The notes under the pieces: generated by a model | What the model was told of the DNA's origin: nothing | The model's database searches: none | What the model saw: only the letters and a program-made list of their open reading frames with translations | Assembly: GCA_900470195.1 (NCBI GenBank) | Contig: UEIJ01000005.1 | Span: forward strand, 62,001-126,000 | Length of the DNA: 64,000 nucleotides | Reading direction: 5' to 3' | Source: Hyphomicrobiales bacterium | GTDB taxonomy: Bacteria > Pseudomonadota > Alphaproteobacteria > Rhizobiales > Rhizobiaceae | Part shown: positions 1-9,780 of the stretch, one piece after another | Layout of the letters: each line of letters starts with the position of its first letter | How positions within the stretch are numbered: position 1 is the stretch's first letter | Made by a program: the position numbers and the translations under genes

Positions 1-989
1 GCCTGCGCCGCATTGTCCGGATCGGAAATATCGCGGACATGCAGGATCAGATCGGCTTCGACCACTTCTTCAAGCGTGGCGCGAAATGCAGCGACCAGAT
101 GGTGCGGCAGGTTCGAGATAAAGCCCACCGTGTCCGAGAGGATAACCGTTTCGCCATGCGGAAGGCGGATGCGGCGCAATGTCGGATCAAGCGTGGCGAA
201 GAGCATATCTTCGGCCAGCACTTCCGCCCCCGTCATACGGTTGAAAAGCGTGGACTTTCCGGCATTCGTATAGCCTACGAGCGCCACGATCGGATGCGGC
301 ACCTTGCGCCGCTTCTGGCGATGCAGCGTGCGGGTGCGCACCACTGTTTCAAGCTCGCGCTTGATCTTCAGAATCTTTTCCTGCAGCAAGCGGCGGTCGG
401 CTTCGATCTGGGTTTCGCCCGGACCGCCGAGGAACCCGCCACCGCCGCGCTGGCGTTCAAGGTGGGTCCAGCTTCTGACCAGACGGCCTTTCTGATAATT
501 CAGATGCGCCAGTTCCACCTGCAACGCACCTTCCTTGGTGCGTGCGCGCTCACCGAAAATTTCAAGAATGAGACCCGTACGGTCGATGACCTTGACGTTC
601 CATTCCTTTTCGAGATTGCGCTGCTGCACCGGCGTCAATGCATGATCCACGATGACCAGTCCGATGGCCTTTTCCTTGACGGTTTCGGCAATGGACTCGA
701 CCTTGCCCACGCCCAGAAGGGTCGCCGGACGGGGATTGGCGACAATGGCGATTTCGGCATGTTCGATATCGAGCGCAATCGCCCGGGCAAGCCCTATGGC
801 TTCTTCAAGCCGCGCCTCGTTCGAGCGCTGGAACTGCGGACGCGTGCCTTCCTCGGCAGCGGTGCCTGCATTATACCGCTCTGGCAGGACAGGAACGATG
901 ACGGCTGCCCTTGTGGGCTCTGGCTCTGAAAGTTCGAAGCCCTTGTCAGGATCGGCAGACGACGGCTTCTTATCCTTGAATTTGGACAA
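1..989 (-). CDS. hflX: GTPase HflX (3' part outside window)
   Basis: HflX is a ribosome-associated GTPase that splits stalled ribosomes under stress. The reading frame runs off the window at position 1, so only about 329 N-terminal and central codons are seen. Visible are the HflX-specific glycine-rich segment (GGGGFLGGPGETQIEADRR), followed by the G1 loop GYTNAGKST, the DPTLRR switch region and DTVGFI (G3). I place the start at a TTG at 989 because an in-frame stop lies just upstream and a CGGAG ribosome site sits about 7 nt before it. It lies downstream of hfq on the same strand, the classical hfq-hflX pairing. Identity is secure; the exact start is less so. Confidence 0.95.
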   Translation of the reverse strand, partial: MSKFKDKKPSSADPDKGFELSEPEPTRAAVIVPVLPERYNAGTAAEEGTRPQFQRSNEARLEEAIGLARAIALDIEHAEIAIVANPRPATLLGVGKVESIAETVKEKAIGLVIVDHALTPVQQRNLEKEWNVKVIDRTGLILEIFGERARTKEGALQVELAHLNYQKGRLVRSWTHLERQRGGGGFLGGPGETQIEADRRLLQEKILKIKRELETVVRTRTLHRQKRRKVPHPIVALVGYTNAGKSTLFNRMTGAEVLAEDMLFATLDPTLRRIRLPHGETVILSDTVGFISNLPHHLVAAFRATLEEVVEADLILHVRDISDPDNAAQ

Positions 990-1187
990 TGTTCACTCCG
1001 GGGACACGGAAACGTGTTATCTACGGGTGCAGATAAGTCACCGCTAAAGCTGTTTCAAATGAAAGACGCCCCGGATCGTTCAAACATGACGAACCGGACA
1101 GGCAGCGCGTGTCCGGTTATCATCAGCAGAAACAAAAACTGGAGCGAACAACCTAAGCCATTGCGCTCCAATGGTATTCGGAAAGCG

Positions 1188-1424
1188 TCAGGCTTCTTCG
1201 CCTTCGAACATCTGCACAGGCTGGCTTGGCATGATCGTCGAAATCGCATGCTTGTAGACAAGCTGCGAATGACCGTCACGACGCAGAAGCACGCAGAAAT
1301 TATCGAAAGACGTCACAATGCCGGTCAGTTTCACGCCATTGATAAGGAAGATCGTCAGCGAAATCTTCTGCTTGCGTACAGAATTCAGAAAAAGGTCTTG
1401 TAGATTTTGCGATCGTTCAGCCAT
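1188..1424 (-). CDS. hfq: RNA chaperone Hfq
   Basis: Hfq is the hexameric Sm-like RNA chaperone that pairs small RNAs with mRNAs. The 78-residue product starts [14 protein letters not shown], contains the Sm1 segment ([14 protein letters not shown]) and the Sm2 signature YKHAIST near residues 57-63, and has the short acidic C-terminus typical of alphaproteobacteria. An AAGGAA ribosome site precedes the ATG. It lies 5' of hflX on the same strand. The roughly 270 bases between it and trkA hold its promoter region. Confidence 0.98.
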
Positions 1425-1692
1425 TGTTTTTATTCCTTTAATCGATCAGCAGCCAGCTCGCGATGTGTTAAACGAACACGCGCATGCACATAAATCAAGC
1501 GCCGGTGCGTGCAAAACCGGTACCCGACTGCAATTGCTGTGGAAAGACAACTGCTTCGCTATTCAGCTTCGGTTAACAGGATGGGAATCTTTGTGCAACC
1601 GTCAATTTCATTAGCCTCGCGGCAAATTCTAACAGGGCAGATGATACCGGGACTTCAAATCTGATGCCAAGCTCCCCGTCCCCGGGCCGTCA

Positions 1693-3069
1693 TCAGAAGA
1701 ATTCGAGACTGACGCGGAACATCTGCTCTACGTGTTTTACGGCGTCAGATGTTGCGAAAATGACGACGCGGTCCTTGGGCTTGATCCGCACATCGCCGTT
1801 GGGGCGGATTACCTGCCCGTCACGATAGATCGCACCGATTCGCAAACCTTCCGGCAAGTCGAGATCACGCAACGGCGCGCCAACCAGCGAGGAGGTTTCC
1901 AGTGCCTCGGCTTCGATCAGTTCGGCCATGTCGCGGTAAACGCTATAGACCGCGCGAATGCGGCCCCGCCGGACATGCTGGAGGATTTTCGAGATCGTGA
2001 CGGCCTTCGGATTTATATAGGCATCGATCCCCACCATATGGGTGAAGTCCTGATAGGCAACCGTATTGAGCAGCGCCATGTTGGACTTGCAGCCCAGCCG
2101 TTTTGCCATGATGCTCGACAGGATATTGACCTGATCCTGGTTGGTGAGCGCGACCATCAGGTCGGCATCCTGAATATCGGCCTCCTGAAGCAGGTTCTGG
2201 TCGAGCGCGCTGCCGTGCAGCACCATAGTGCGCTTCAGCTGATCGGCAATCGTGAAAGCACGGTCATGCTCGCTTTCGATCATCTTGACGCGCGTATGCC
2301 ATTTGCGGTCCTCGATGGCCTTGGCCACGTACAGACCGATATTGCCGCCGCCCGCGATAACGATGCGGCTGGCTTCCGGTTTCTCATGTCCGAACAGGGA
2401 GAGCGTGCGCCGGACCTGTTCGCGCGTCGTCACGACATAGGCCAGATCGCCCGCATTCAGTTCGTCCGAAGAACGGGGGATGAAAAGGCTGTCATTGCGC
2501 ACCACGCCGACAACGGTGGCTGCAAGATCGGGAAACAGGTCCGTCAGCTGCTTCAGCGGCGTATTGATGACCGGGCATTCCTCAAGACATTCGATGGCAA
2601 GGCCGATGATCTTGTCGTCGGCAAAGCGCAGCACGTCCGTTGCGCCCTGCAAGGCGATACGACGCAGGACCACCTCGCCCACTTCCAGCTCCGGCGAGAT
2701 AATCACGTCGATCGGCAGGTTTTCGCGCAGGAACAAGTCCTGATACTCGGCCTTGAGATAGGACTGGGCGCGGATGCGGGCGATCTTGGTGGGCACGTTG
2801 AAGACCGAATGCGCCACCTGACAGGCCACCATATTGACCTCGTCGGACAAGGTGACGGCAATGATCATGTCCGCTTCGTCCGCCCCAGCGGCGGCAAGCA
2901 CGTCGGGCTGCGAACCGTGTCCGACAAATCCCCGCACGTCGAGCGTGTCGCGCACGATCTCGATATGACGGGCCGATGTGTCGATAACGGAGACGTCGTT
3001 CTCCTCGGCGGCAAGCCGCTCGGCGATGCCGTATCCGACCTGCCCTGCTCCGCAAACGATTACCCGCAT
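1693..3069 (-). CDS. trkA: Trk potassium uptake regulatory protein TrkA
   Basis: TrkA is the peripheral NAD-binding regulator of the TrkH/G potassium channel. The 458-residue protein has two tandem RCK halves: the first Rossmann motif at the N-terminus (VCGAGQVGYGIAERLA), a second near residue 240 (IAGGGNIGLYVAKAIED), each followed by a TrkA-C domain. The length matches the family. It follows ntrX on the same strand with a 31-base gap, so it is probably co-transcribed with ntrYX, the usual order in Brucellaceae. No channel gene is present in this window. Confidence 0.96.
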   Translation of the reverse strand: MRVIVCGAGQVGYGIAERLAAEENDVSVIDTSARHIEIVRDTLDVRGFVGHGSQPDVLAAAGADEADMIIAVTLSDEVNMVACQVAHSVFNVPTKIARIRAQSYLKAEYQDLFLRENLPIDVIISPELEVGEVVLRRIALQGATDVLRFADDKIIGLAIECLEECPVINTPLKQLTDLFPDLAATVVGVVRNDSLFIPRSSDELNAGDLAYVVTTREQVRRTLSLFGHEKPEASRIVIAGGGNIGLYVAKAIEDRKWHTRVKMIESEHDRAFTIADQLKRTMVLHGSALDQNLLQEADIQDADLMVALTNQDQVNILSSIMAKRLGCKSNMALLNTVAYQDFTHMVGIDAYINPKAVTISKILQHVRRGRIRAVYSVYRDMAELIEAEALETSSLVGAPLRDLDLPEGLRIGAIYRDGQVIRPNGDVRIKPKDRVVIFATSDAVKHVEQMFRVSLEFF

Positions 3070-3100
3070 GACCGCTCCGTGCGCCCGAACATTGCTTTCA

Positions 3101-4462
3101 TCATACGCCGAGCGATTTCAATTTGCGATGCAGCGCCGAACGCTCCATGCCAACGAACTCTGCCGTGCGCGAAATATTGCCGCCGAACCGGTTGATCTGG
3201 GCGATCAGATATTCCTTCTCGAAACGCTCGCGCGCCTCGCGCAGCGGAAGCGCCATGATGTGCTGGTCGGATTCCGTTGGTGCGCGCGGCAGCGTGTCGC
3301 CGATTTCGGCAGGCAGAAGGTCGGCCGTCACCGGCGCTTCCGGATCGTCGCCACGTGCCAGAATCATCAGGCGTTCGACATTGTTGCGAAGCTGGCGAAG
3401 ATTGCCCGGCCAGCTATGCGCCTGCAAAACCGCCATGGCGTCGGACCCGATCTTGCGCGGCTTGATGCCCGCCTGTTCGGCGATCTGCTTCATGAAATAA
3501 TCGACGAGCGAGGGTATGTCCTCGCGCCGTGCGGCAAGCGGCGGCACCTGCACAGGCACCACCGAAAGCCGGTGAAACAGGTCTTCGCGGAACGTGCCTT
3601 CCGCAATCATGCCTTCGAGGTTCTGCGCCGTGGATGAGATGATTCGCACGTCTACTTTCACGCGCTTGGTGCCGCCGACGCGCTCGAACTGCTGGTCCAC
3701 AAGGACACGCAAAATCTTGTTCTGCGTCTCGCGCGGCATGTCCGCGACTTCGTCCAGATAGAGAATGCCGCCATGGGCTTCTTCCAAAGCACCGACCTTG
3801 CGCTCACCGCCATCCATCTCGGTGCCGAAAAGCTCGATTTCCATGCGCTCCGGGGTGATGGTCGCCGCATTGACCGTCACAAACGGTCCGTTGGCGCGGC
3901 TCGACTGCGCATGGATGGCGCGCGCGGCGAGTTCCTTGCCGGCACCTGATGGACCGGTGATCATGATGCGGCTGTTGGTGGGCGCCACACGTTCGATGGT
4001 CTGGCGCAGCTGGTTCATCGCCAGCGATGTGCCGATCAATTCCAGATGATCGCCAGTGCGCTTGCGCAGGTTCGAAACTTCGCGCTTCAGCTTGGAGGTT
4101 TCGAGCGCCCGTTCCGCGACGAGGATCAGGCGGTCGGCCTTGAACGGCTTCTCAATGAAGTCATAGGCCCCGCGGCGTATCGCAGAAACCGCCGTTTCAA
4201 TATTGCCATGACCGGAAATCATCACGACCGGCAGCTCGGGATGCTGCTTCTTGATTTCATCGAGCAGTGCCAGACCGTCGAGCCGGCTTCCCTGCAGCCA
4301 GATATCCAGAAAAACCAGCCGGGGAACGCGATCGTTAATCGCGGCGAGCGCGCTGTCCGCGTCGAAAGCCGTGCGGGTTTCGTGGCCTTCATCGCTCAGA
4401 ATGCCTGCAACAAGTTCCCGGATATCCGCTTCGTCATCAACTACAAGAATATCGGCAGCCAT
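3101..4462 (-). CDS. ntrX: nitrogen/redox response regulator NtrX
   Basis: Response regulator of the NtrY/NtrX two-component system, tied to nitrogen metabolism and to low-oxygen respiration in Brucella. A receiver domain occupies roughly residues 1-120 with phospho-acceptor Asp53 (LVFLDIW). A AAA+ domain follows with Walker A (GPSGAGKE) and Walker B (GGILYLDE), then a Fis-type HTH at the C-terminus (GNISRTAEFVGMERSALHRKL). The GAFTGA loop that contacts sigma-54 is not present: the corresponding stretch reads TEMDGGERKVGALEEA. The start lies 1 base after the ntrY stop, so the pair is translationally coupled. Confidence 0.96.
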   Translation of the reverse strand: MAADILVVDDEADIRELVAGILSDEGHETRTAFDADSALAAINDRVPRLVFLDIWLQGSRLDGLALLDEIKKQHPELPVVMISGHGNIETAVSAIRRGAYDFIEKPFKADRLILVAERALETSKLKREVSNLRKRTGDHLELIGTSLAMNQLRQTIERVAPTNSRIMITGPSGAGKELAARAIHAQSSRANGPFVTVNAATITPERMEIELFGTEMDGGERKVGALEEAHGGILYLDEVADMPRETQNKILRVLVDQQFERVGGTKRVKVDVRIISSTAQNLEGMIAEGTFREDLFHRLSVVPVQVPPLAARREDIPSLVDYFMKQIAEQAGIKPRKIGSDAMAVLQAHSWPGNLRQLRNNVERLMILARGDDPEAPVTADLLPAEIGDTLPRAPTESDQHIMALPLREARERFEKEYLIAQINRFGGNISRTAEFVGMERSALHRKLKSLGV

Positions 4463-4463
4463 A

Positions 4464-6749
4464 TCAAATCACCTGTCCAGCTATGTTCTTTTCGTCATTT
4501 TCCGTGTTCACGCTCGCCTCGGTGGCAGGCGCTTGCGGAAAGACCATACGTATCATCGCGCCCCGTCCTCCGTGGAAATCCGAAGGCGCGTCATGCAATT
4601 CAAGATGCCCGCCATGATCCTCGACGATCTTGCGGACAATCGCGAGGCCAAGGCCGGTGCCCTTCTCCCGCGTCGTCATATAGGGTTCGAGCAGCTTCTG
4701 GCGGTCGTCGCCCGGCAGGCCCTTGCCATTGTCGATGACATCGACAACCAGTTGCCCGTCGGCCTGATAGGAACGGATGAGGATATGCCCTCCTTCGCCT
4801 TCCCTGGCGCGATCTTCCTTTGGAAGTCCGTCGATGGCCTCGCTGGCATTCTTGATGACATTGCCGAAAGCCTGCCCGATCAGCCGGCTGTCAAAGGACC
4901 CTACCAGCTTTTCGGTGCCGAAATCGTTCTGAAACTGAATATCGCTGCGGCTGACTTCGACCAGGAAGGACGCTTCGCGCAATGCCTCGCGCATATCCAT
5001 AAGCCGCATTTCCGGCTTCGGCATACGGGCAAAGGCGGAGAATTCATCGACCATGCGCCCGATGTCGCCAACCTGACGGATGATCGTATCCGTGCACTGG
5101 TCGAAGACCTCGCGATCCTCGGTAATCACCTTGCCGTAACGGCGGCGAATGCGTTCTGCGGAAAGCTGGATCGGCGTGAGCGGGTTCTTGATCTCGTGCG
5201 CGATGCGGCGCGCGACATCCGCCCATGCGGACGAACGCTGCGCCTGCACGAGATCGGTGATGTCGTCCACTGTCACAACGTAGGAATGGTCTTCGGATTC
5301 CGTATCCTCGACGGTCACCTGCACGTTGAAGGTGCGCGCCACGCCGCCACGGGTCATGCTGACCTGCTCACGATGCACGGCGCGTCCCGTCGACCGGGCG
5401 ACCTCGAAAGCCTGACCGATTTCGGGCGCGATGCCGGTGAGATTCTTGCCCACGGCATCTTCCGAGGTGACGCCGAACATATGCTCGGCCGAACGGTTCA
5501 GAATGGAGATGCAGCCATCCGTTTCGATGCCGATGACGCCAGCCGTCACGCCCGAAAGCACGGCTTCGGAGAAGCGGCGGCGCTCATCGATCTGATCCTT
5601 GGCGGAAATCAGCTCATTACGCTGGCTCTTAAGTTCCGCCACCATATTGTTGAAAGTACCGGACAATGCGCCGACATCGCCATCGGAGGTCCGCACCGGC
5701 ACCGAGACGTCGAGGTTGCCCGCCGCCACATCGTCGGACGCGCCGATCAAGAGCCGGATCGGACGCACCAGCCGGTCGGCAACGGCAATGCCTGTCCAGA
5801 TGGCCGAAAGCAGCACGATCAGCGTCAGGCCGAAATAGAGCAGCGCGAAGGCGATCTGCGTCGGAATACGGTTGGCGTCCATTTCCTGATAGCGCTGGGT
5901 GTTGGCTTCCATCAGGCGCATGGCGTCAAGAATCTGCGGATCGACTGCGCGAACCGTATAGAGATATACATCCTCTATTTCGCGCATCTTTATGATCGCG
6001 CCGACGAAATTACTGTTTCCCGGGGGAATGATGACCGGCTTGCCATCCAGCGCCGTCTTCAATGCATCCTCTGTCGGCGGTGGCAGGCGATTTTCAACGC
6101 CGGTTTCGCTTTTAACGACCGTATTGCCATTTTCGCGCACCAGAAACGCACCGAGCAGGCCGCGGCCGCGCGTCTGCAGCGTCATCAATTGAATGAACCC
6201 GCCCCGGTCGAGGCTATACATGGTGCGTTGCGCATCGAGATCCTGCAGCATCGAATAGGATGTGCTTTGCAGGTTGAGCGCGGTTTCGCGGATATAGGCG
6301 GTGGTCAGGCTCTGCGAGGAGCTGACAATGTCGCGCGTATTGGTATCGAACCAGCGGTCCAGTCCGAGATTGAGCGTGACCGACGCAACGATCGCAACCA
6401 CGATCGCGGGGACTGCCGCGATCAGGGAAAACAGCGCCACAATACGCACATGCAGACGCGAAGCGGCCTTTCCGAGCCGCCGGGCCATCACGATGCGGTA
6501 AACTTCGCGGCAGATCAGCAGGATGAGGAACAGAATCAGCGCGACATTGATGATGACCAAAGCCAGCGTGACAGTCCGGTCCGGCGTGATCGGTGTAATG
6601 CCGATCAGGATCGCAAAGGAAATCGAAGCGGTGACAAGCGCCGAAATGACGGTGATAATGCCCGGAAGGGCCAGAAGCCTGCGCCCCTCGCCGCTTTGCG
6701 ATGATTGTTTCTCGCCGTTCATGTCCGCCGTCAGATTCGCCGTTTTCAT
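4464..6749 (-). CDS. ntrY: sensor histidine kinase NtrY
   Basis: Membrane sensor kinase partner of NtrX. The protein has several hydrophobic segments in its first 100 residues, a large periplasmic loop, another membrane segment near residue 310 and a HAMP linker (ADRLVRPIRLLIGASDDVAAG). A PAS domain follows, then HisKA with the phosphorylated His in ARRIAHEIKNPLTPIQ, and a HATPase domain ending in GTGLGLAIVRKIVEDHGG. The start is uncertain: in-frame ATGs lie at 6791, 6758 and 6749 and none has a strong ribosome site. The shortest is used here. Confidence 0.92.
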   Translation of the reverse strand: MKTANLTADMNGEKQSSQSGEGRRLLALPGIITVISALVTASISFAILIGITPITPDRTVTLALVIINVALILFLILLICREVYRIVMARRLGKAASRLHVRIVALFSLIAAVPAIVVAIVASVTLNLGLDRWFDTNTRDIVSSSQSLTTAYIRETALNLQSTSYSMLQDLDAQRTMYSLDRGGFIQLMTLQTRGRGLLGAFLVRENGNTVVKSETGVENRLPPPTEDALKTALDGKPVIIPPGNSNFVGAIIKMREIEDVYLYTVRAVDPQILDAMRLMEANTQRYQEMDANRIPTQIAFALLYFGLTLIVLLSAIWTGIAVADRLVRPIRLLIGASDDVAAGNLDVSVPVRTSDGDVGALSGTFNNMVAELKSQRNELISAKDQIDERRRFSEAVLSGVTAGVIGIETDGCISILNRSAEHMFGVTSEDAVGKNLTGIAPEIGQAFEVARSTGRAVHREQVSMTRGGVARTFNVQVTVEDTESEDHSYVVTVDDITDLVQAQRSSAWADVARRIAHEIKNPLTPIQLSAERIRRRYGKVITEDREVFDQCTDTIIRQVGDIGRMVDEFSAFARMPKPEMRLMDMREALREASFLVEVSRSDIQFQNDFGTEKLVGSFDSRLIGQAFGNVIKNASEAIDGLPKEDRAREGEGGHILIRSYQADGQLVVDVIDNGKGLPGDDRQKLLEPYMTTREKGTGLGLAIVRKIVEDHGGHLELHDAPSDFHGGRGAMIRMVFPQAPATEASVNTENDEKNIAGQVI

Positions 6750-6956
6750 ATTAACCATGTTACCCAATAGCGTTGCATCTATGCAACGCATTGTGGCGAA
6801 AATGCAACGTTATTCTGTGCGCTGTTGGTGAGGAGCTGAAGGGAGCCGCCAAAGCCGGTTCACTGCCCTTGGGGCTTTCAATGTAAGGCGATGTCGCTCA
6901 TAAGAGCACGGCTCGATTTCGAACCGGTCAGGAAGCAGGCGCGCAGGAGCACGGAC

Positions 6957-7541
6957 ATGCAGGGCAACACGCTCGGGTTCTATAATTCAAACGCCACCGA
7001 CTATGCCGCTGGCGGCGACATACCGAACCCGAAGCTGTTCGATTTCCTGAAGCGTTGCAAGCCGGGCGGCCGCATTCTCGAATTGGGAACCGGTTCCGGG
7101 ACTGATGCACGCGCAATTCTGGATGCGGGATTTCAGCTCGATGCAACCGATGGCTCCGCCGAACTGGCGGCAATCGCTTCCAGGCGACTGGGACAACATG
7201 TCCGAACCATGATGTTCGATGAACTTTCCGCCATCGAGGAATATGACGGCATTTATGCCTGCGCGTCGCTGACGCATGTGCCGAGAAGCGAACTCGGCCC
7301 TGTCGTCGAACGCGTTCACAGTGCATTGGCAAAAGGCGGCATCGTGTGGGCAAGCTTCAAGACCGGGACGGCGGAAGGTCATGACGCGCTTGGCCGCTAT
7401 TACAACTATCTATCGGCCAACGAACTTCGGGAATATTGGACCAACAACGGCCACTGGTCCCATATCGAAATCGAATGCTGGACCGGCGGCGCCTACGATA
7501 AACGCCCCACTGACTGGGCCGCAATTGCGGCAGTGCGATGA
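6957..7541 (+). CDS. class I SAM-dependent methyltransferase
   Basis: Small SAM-dependent methyltransferase of about 194 residues; substrate unknown. Motif I is visible (ILELGTGSGTDARAIL) followed by an acidic strand (FQLDATDGS), and a motif IV-like segment (YDGIYACASLTHVP). An upstream in-frame ATG exists at 6891, but the ATG at 6957 has a GGAG ribosome site nine bases upstream and begins MQGNTLGFYN, matching the usual family start. It stands alone, divergent from ntrY and convergent with the following acetyltransferase. Confidence 0.85.
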   Translation: MQGNTLGFYNSNATDYAAGGDIPNPKLFDFLKRCKPGGRILELGTGSGTDARAILDAGFQLDATDGSAELAAIASRRLGQHVRTMMFDELSAIEEYDGIYACASLTHVPRSELGPVVERVHSALAKGGIVWASFKTGTAEGHDALGRYYNYLSANELREYWTNNGHWSHIEIECWTGGAYDKRPTDWAAIAAVR

Positions 7542-7557
7542 TTCCAGGCGAAATGCG

Positions 7558-8055
7558 TCAGAAGTTAAGCCTGGCCATTGCCAGCGAGTCGACGAATTCT
7601 CCGGCTCGGAAAGCATCTTTCCTGCGAATGCCTTCCGGGGCAAACCCGAACTTTTCATAAAGGTGGATCGCGGAGGCGTTGTCGACGTAAACGGTGAGTT
7701 CAAGCCGTTTCAGATCGAGCCAGTTGTCGGCGATGTCGATCAGCTCTGTCAAAAGTGCCGTGCCGATACCCTTCCCCACATGCCGGTCATCTATGCCCAT
7801 GATGACCCCCGCACTGTGGCTCCGCCTTCCCGCATGGCGGAGCAAGCCGGCATTTCCTACAATCTCTCCGTTGATTGTCGCGACGATAATCGTTGAGTCC
7901 GGTCCGAGCGACTCCAGCCACTTCTTCGTTGTTTCAAGGCGCTGAAACGGCGTGCGTAAAGTACCGAAACGAAATCCCGGCATGTTTTGCAAACGGGTGA
8001 GTCCTTCGGCGTCTGCCGCTTCCACCGCGCGAATGACGAGATTTTCAGGACGCAT
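7558..8055 (-). CDS. GNAT family N-acetyltransferase
   Basis: A 165-residue GNAT acetyltransferase, which moves acetyl from acetyl-CoA to an amine. The acetyl-CoA pyrophosphate-binding loop is DDRHVGKGIGTALLTELI, and the C-terminal motif B segment LYEKFGFAPEGIRRKDAFRAGEFVDSL resembles the YhhY/RimJ-like amino-acid acetyltransferases. The substrate cannot be read from sequence. It is convergent with the methyltransferase, 16 bases apart, with no clear operon partner. Confidence 0.87.
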   Translation of the reverse strand: MRPENLVIRAVEAADAEGLTRLQNMPGFRFGTLRTPFQRLETTKKWLESLGPDSTIIVATINGEIVGNAGLLRHAGRRSHSAGVIMGIDDRHVGKGIGTALLTELIDIADNWLDLKRLELTVYVDNASAIHLYEKFGFAPEGIRRKDAFRAGEFVDSLAMARLNF

Positions 8056-8500
8056 TGGAACTCCTTTGCCCGTTCAGCCTATCCTCAGTTCGTCCACTGA
8101 CAGATGTCCAGACATGCCGAGACAGGCTGGCGATTCTTGTCGCAAATACAGCCCTTTGACGCGGCATAAGACATTATCGGCATTTTTCCCTGATAATTTG
8201 AAGAAGCACTAACAAGCGAGAAACTGAAAACCATCAGACACAGTATTCGAGACATTTTGATCTCTCTTGCGCCGAAAGATCAAATATTTTCGCGGCAGGA
8301 AGGGAAATCTTCAACGCCAACAAATATCCCGTAACTATGTCGATAACCAACTTCGCCTGACTTGAGGCCGCACATTCTCTGCCGAATTATTCGGATCATG
8401 CCCCTGTGTCAGCGCCGCCTTCACACACTTTCTAAAACGACGCCGCCCGAATTGGGCGGCGTTGCTGAATGCGCTGTACTCACCGGCACTCCTGTCCGTG
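8056..8500. other. intergenic region upstream of GNAT and downstream of the binding protein
   Basis: A 445-base stretch with no convincing coding frame. It holds the GNAT gene's promoter region on its left side and, near its right end, the transcription terminator of the amino-acid-binding protein. I see nothing else I can name. Confidence 0.6.
8434..8462 (-). terminator. rho-independent terminator of the orphan binding protein
   Basis: A perfect 9-bp GC-rich stem (ACGCCGCCC / GGGCGGCGT) with a 5-base loop. On the minus strand it is followed by a T run (complement of AAAA at 8434-8437), directly after the binding-protein stop codon. Confidence 0.85.
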
Positions 8501-9307
8501 TCAGTTTTCAGCACCGTAGGCGTCGAAATCAAAGTACTTGTCGTTGACTTCCTTGTACTTGCCGTTAGCGCGGATTGCCTTGATGGCATTGTTGAACTTT
8601 TCGACCAGTTCAGGACGGCCCTTCTTCAAGGCAACGCCGACGCCAACACCATGAATATTGTCGTCAGACGGATAGGTGCCGACCATCTTGCAGCACGCGC
8701 CATCCGGTGTCTTCAGCCACTCGCTCAGCGTCACGCTGTCGTCATTGACGGCGTCGAGGCGGCCATTGGCCATGTCGAGCCGGTATTCCTCGGCAGTCGG
8801 GTAGGCCTTGATGGTGCTTTCGGTAAAGGCGTGCTCGGCATAGTTGGCGTGCGTCGTGGACACCTGAACACCAATTGTCTTGCCGGCAAGATCTTCCTTG
8901 GTCACGCCCTTGATATCGGTATCCTTCGGAGCTGCGATGCCGGGCGGCGTGTTGTAATATTTGTTGGAGAAGTCGACCTGCTTCTTGCGCTCATCCGTGA
9001 TCGACATGGAGGAAACATAAGCGTCGAATTTTCCAGCCTGAAGTGCCGGAATAGTCCCATCCCACTCCTGGGTAATGAACGTGCACTCGGCCTTCATCTC
9101 TTCGCAAAGCGCTCGTGCGATATCCACATCGAAGCCCGACAGGGAACCATCAGGGTTGATGAAATTGAACGGCGGATAAGCGCCTTCCGTTCCGATTACC
9201 AGCTTCAGCGGTTCTTCGGCGCTTGCTGCGCCAATTGCCAAACCACCTGCCGTGGCCGCGATCCCCATCATCGACGCTGCCACAGCGATACGCTTTAAAA
9301 CGCGCAT
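8501..9307 (-). CDS. amino-acid ABC transporter substrate-binding protein (orphan paralogue)
   Basis: Periplasmic binding protein of the Lys/Arg/Orn/His class (SBP family 3). A signal peptide (MRVLKRIAVAASMMG…AASA) precedes the mature start EEPLKLVIGTEGAYPPFNFIN. The DVDIARALCEEM and SMSITDERKKQVDFSNKY segments are typical of the family. A strong GGGAGGA site points to the ATG at 9307 rather than one five codons upstream. No permease or ATPase lies beside it. It is a close paralogue of the protein at 42146-42952, with roughly 27 differences over about 238 mature residues by eye and an identical last 26 residues, so the two probably share membrane partners. Confidence 0.93.
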   Translation of the reverse strand: MRVLKRIAVAASMMGIAATAGGLAIGAASAEEPLKLVIGTEGAYPPFNFINPDGSLSGFDVDIARALCEEMKAECTFITQEWDGTIPALQAGKFDAYVSSMSITDERKKQVDFSNKYYNTPPGIAAPKDTDIKGVTKEDLAGKTIGVQVSTTHANYAEHAFTESTIKAYPTAEEYRLDMANGRLDAVNDDSVTLSEWLKTPDGACCKMVGTYPSDDNIHGVGVGVALKKGRPELVEKFNNAIKAIRANGKYKEVNDKYFDFDAYGAEN

Positions 9308-9780
9308 TCCAGTTCCTCCCATTTCATCCTGGCTCGCTCCGGAATTGATCTCCGGTTCAGCCTTCTACAAAAAGGGGAAGCTTTATATCGGCAATGCGAA
9401 TTGCCGACTCGTCATGATCTCTCCCCCGCCGCTATCCATAGATGGTTCGGCGGATATTGCACAATGTCTTTTAGCTGGGACAGAACGTCGATCTCAGTTC
9501 CAGTCTTATGGCACTTATCGGGTTCAGAAATTGGATGGATCGAGCGTCGAAATGGCGCATCCGACATAAGGGACCAGACAGATGTCATGCGTGAAAATTA
9601 TCCTGCGGAGTCGAATCCGCCCAGCTTAGTTTTGCCCTCTTTTGCTTCTACTCGTCCACGACGCGATGCGGGCCTGCTATCGAACGTCAAACCTATAGCC
9701 GGAATTCATTCAGCGATGCACAGGCAACTTTAATAGGTTTCAGGAAGAATGACGGGACCGTACAAAAATCGGCTTGCAAG
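9308..9780. other. intergenic region between binding protein and lipid-modification operon
   Basis: About 470 bases holding the divergent promoters for the binding protein (minus) and the glycosyltransferase operon (plus). Short open frames here lack ribosome sites and show no family resemblance. I see no hairpin or repeat worth naming. Confidence 0.55.

Noticed and set aside
39-929. A 296-codon plus-strand open frame at the window start
   Set aside because: Antisense to hflX, whose minus-strand frame shows the G1, G3 and HflX-specific motifs.
1732-3195. A 487-codon plus-strand open frame
   Set aside because: Antisense shadow of trkA; no domain, and the minus-strand product is a clear TrkA.
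4251-6704. An 817-codon open frame on the plus strand
   Set aside because: It is the mirror of ntrY on the opposite strand, caused by codon bias in GC-rich DNA. It has no family match, while ntrY shows every kinase motif.
9401-9733. A 110-codon frame in the gap before the glycosyltransferase operon
   Set aside because: No ribosome site, no domain and unlikely composition; best seen as non-coding.
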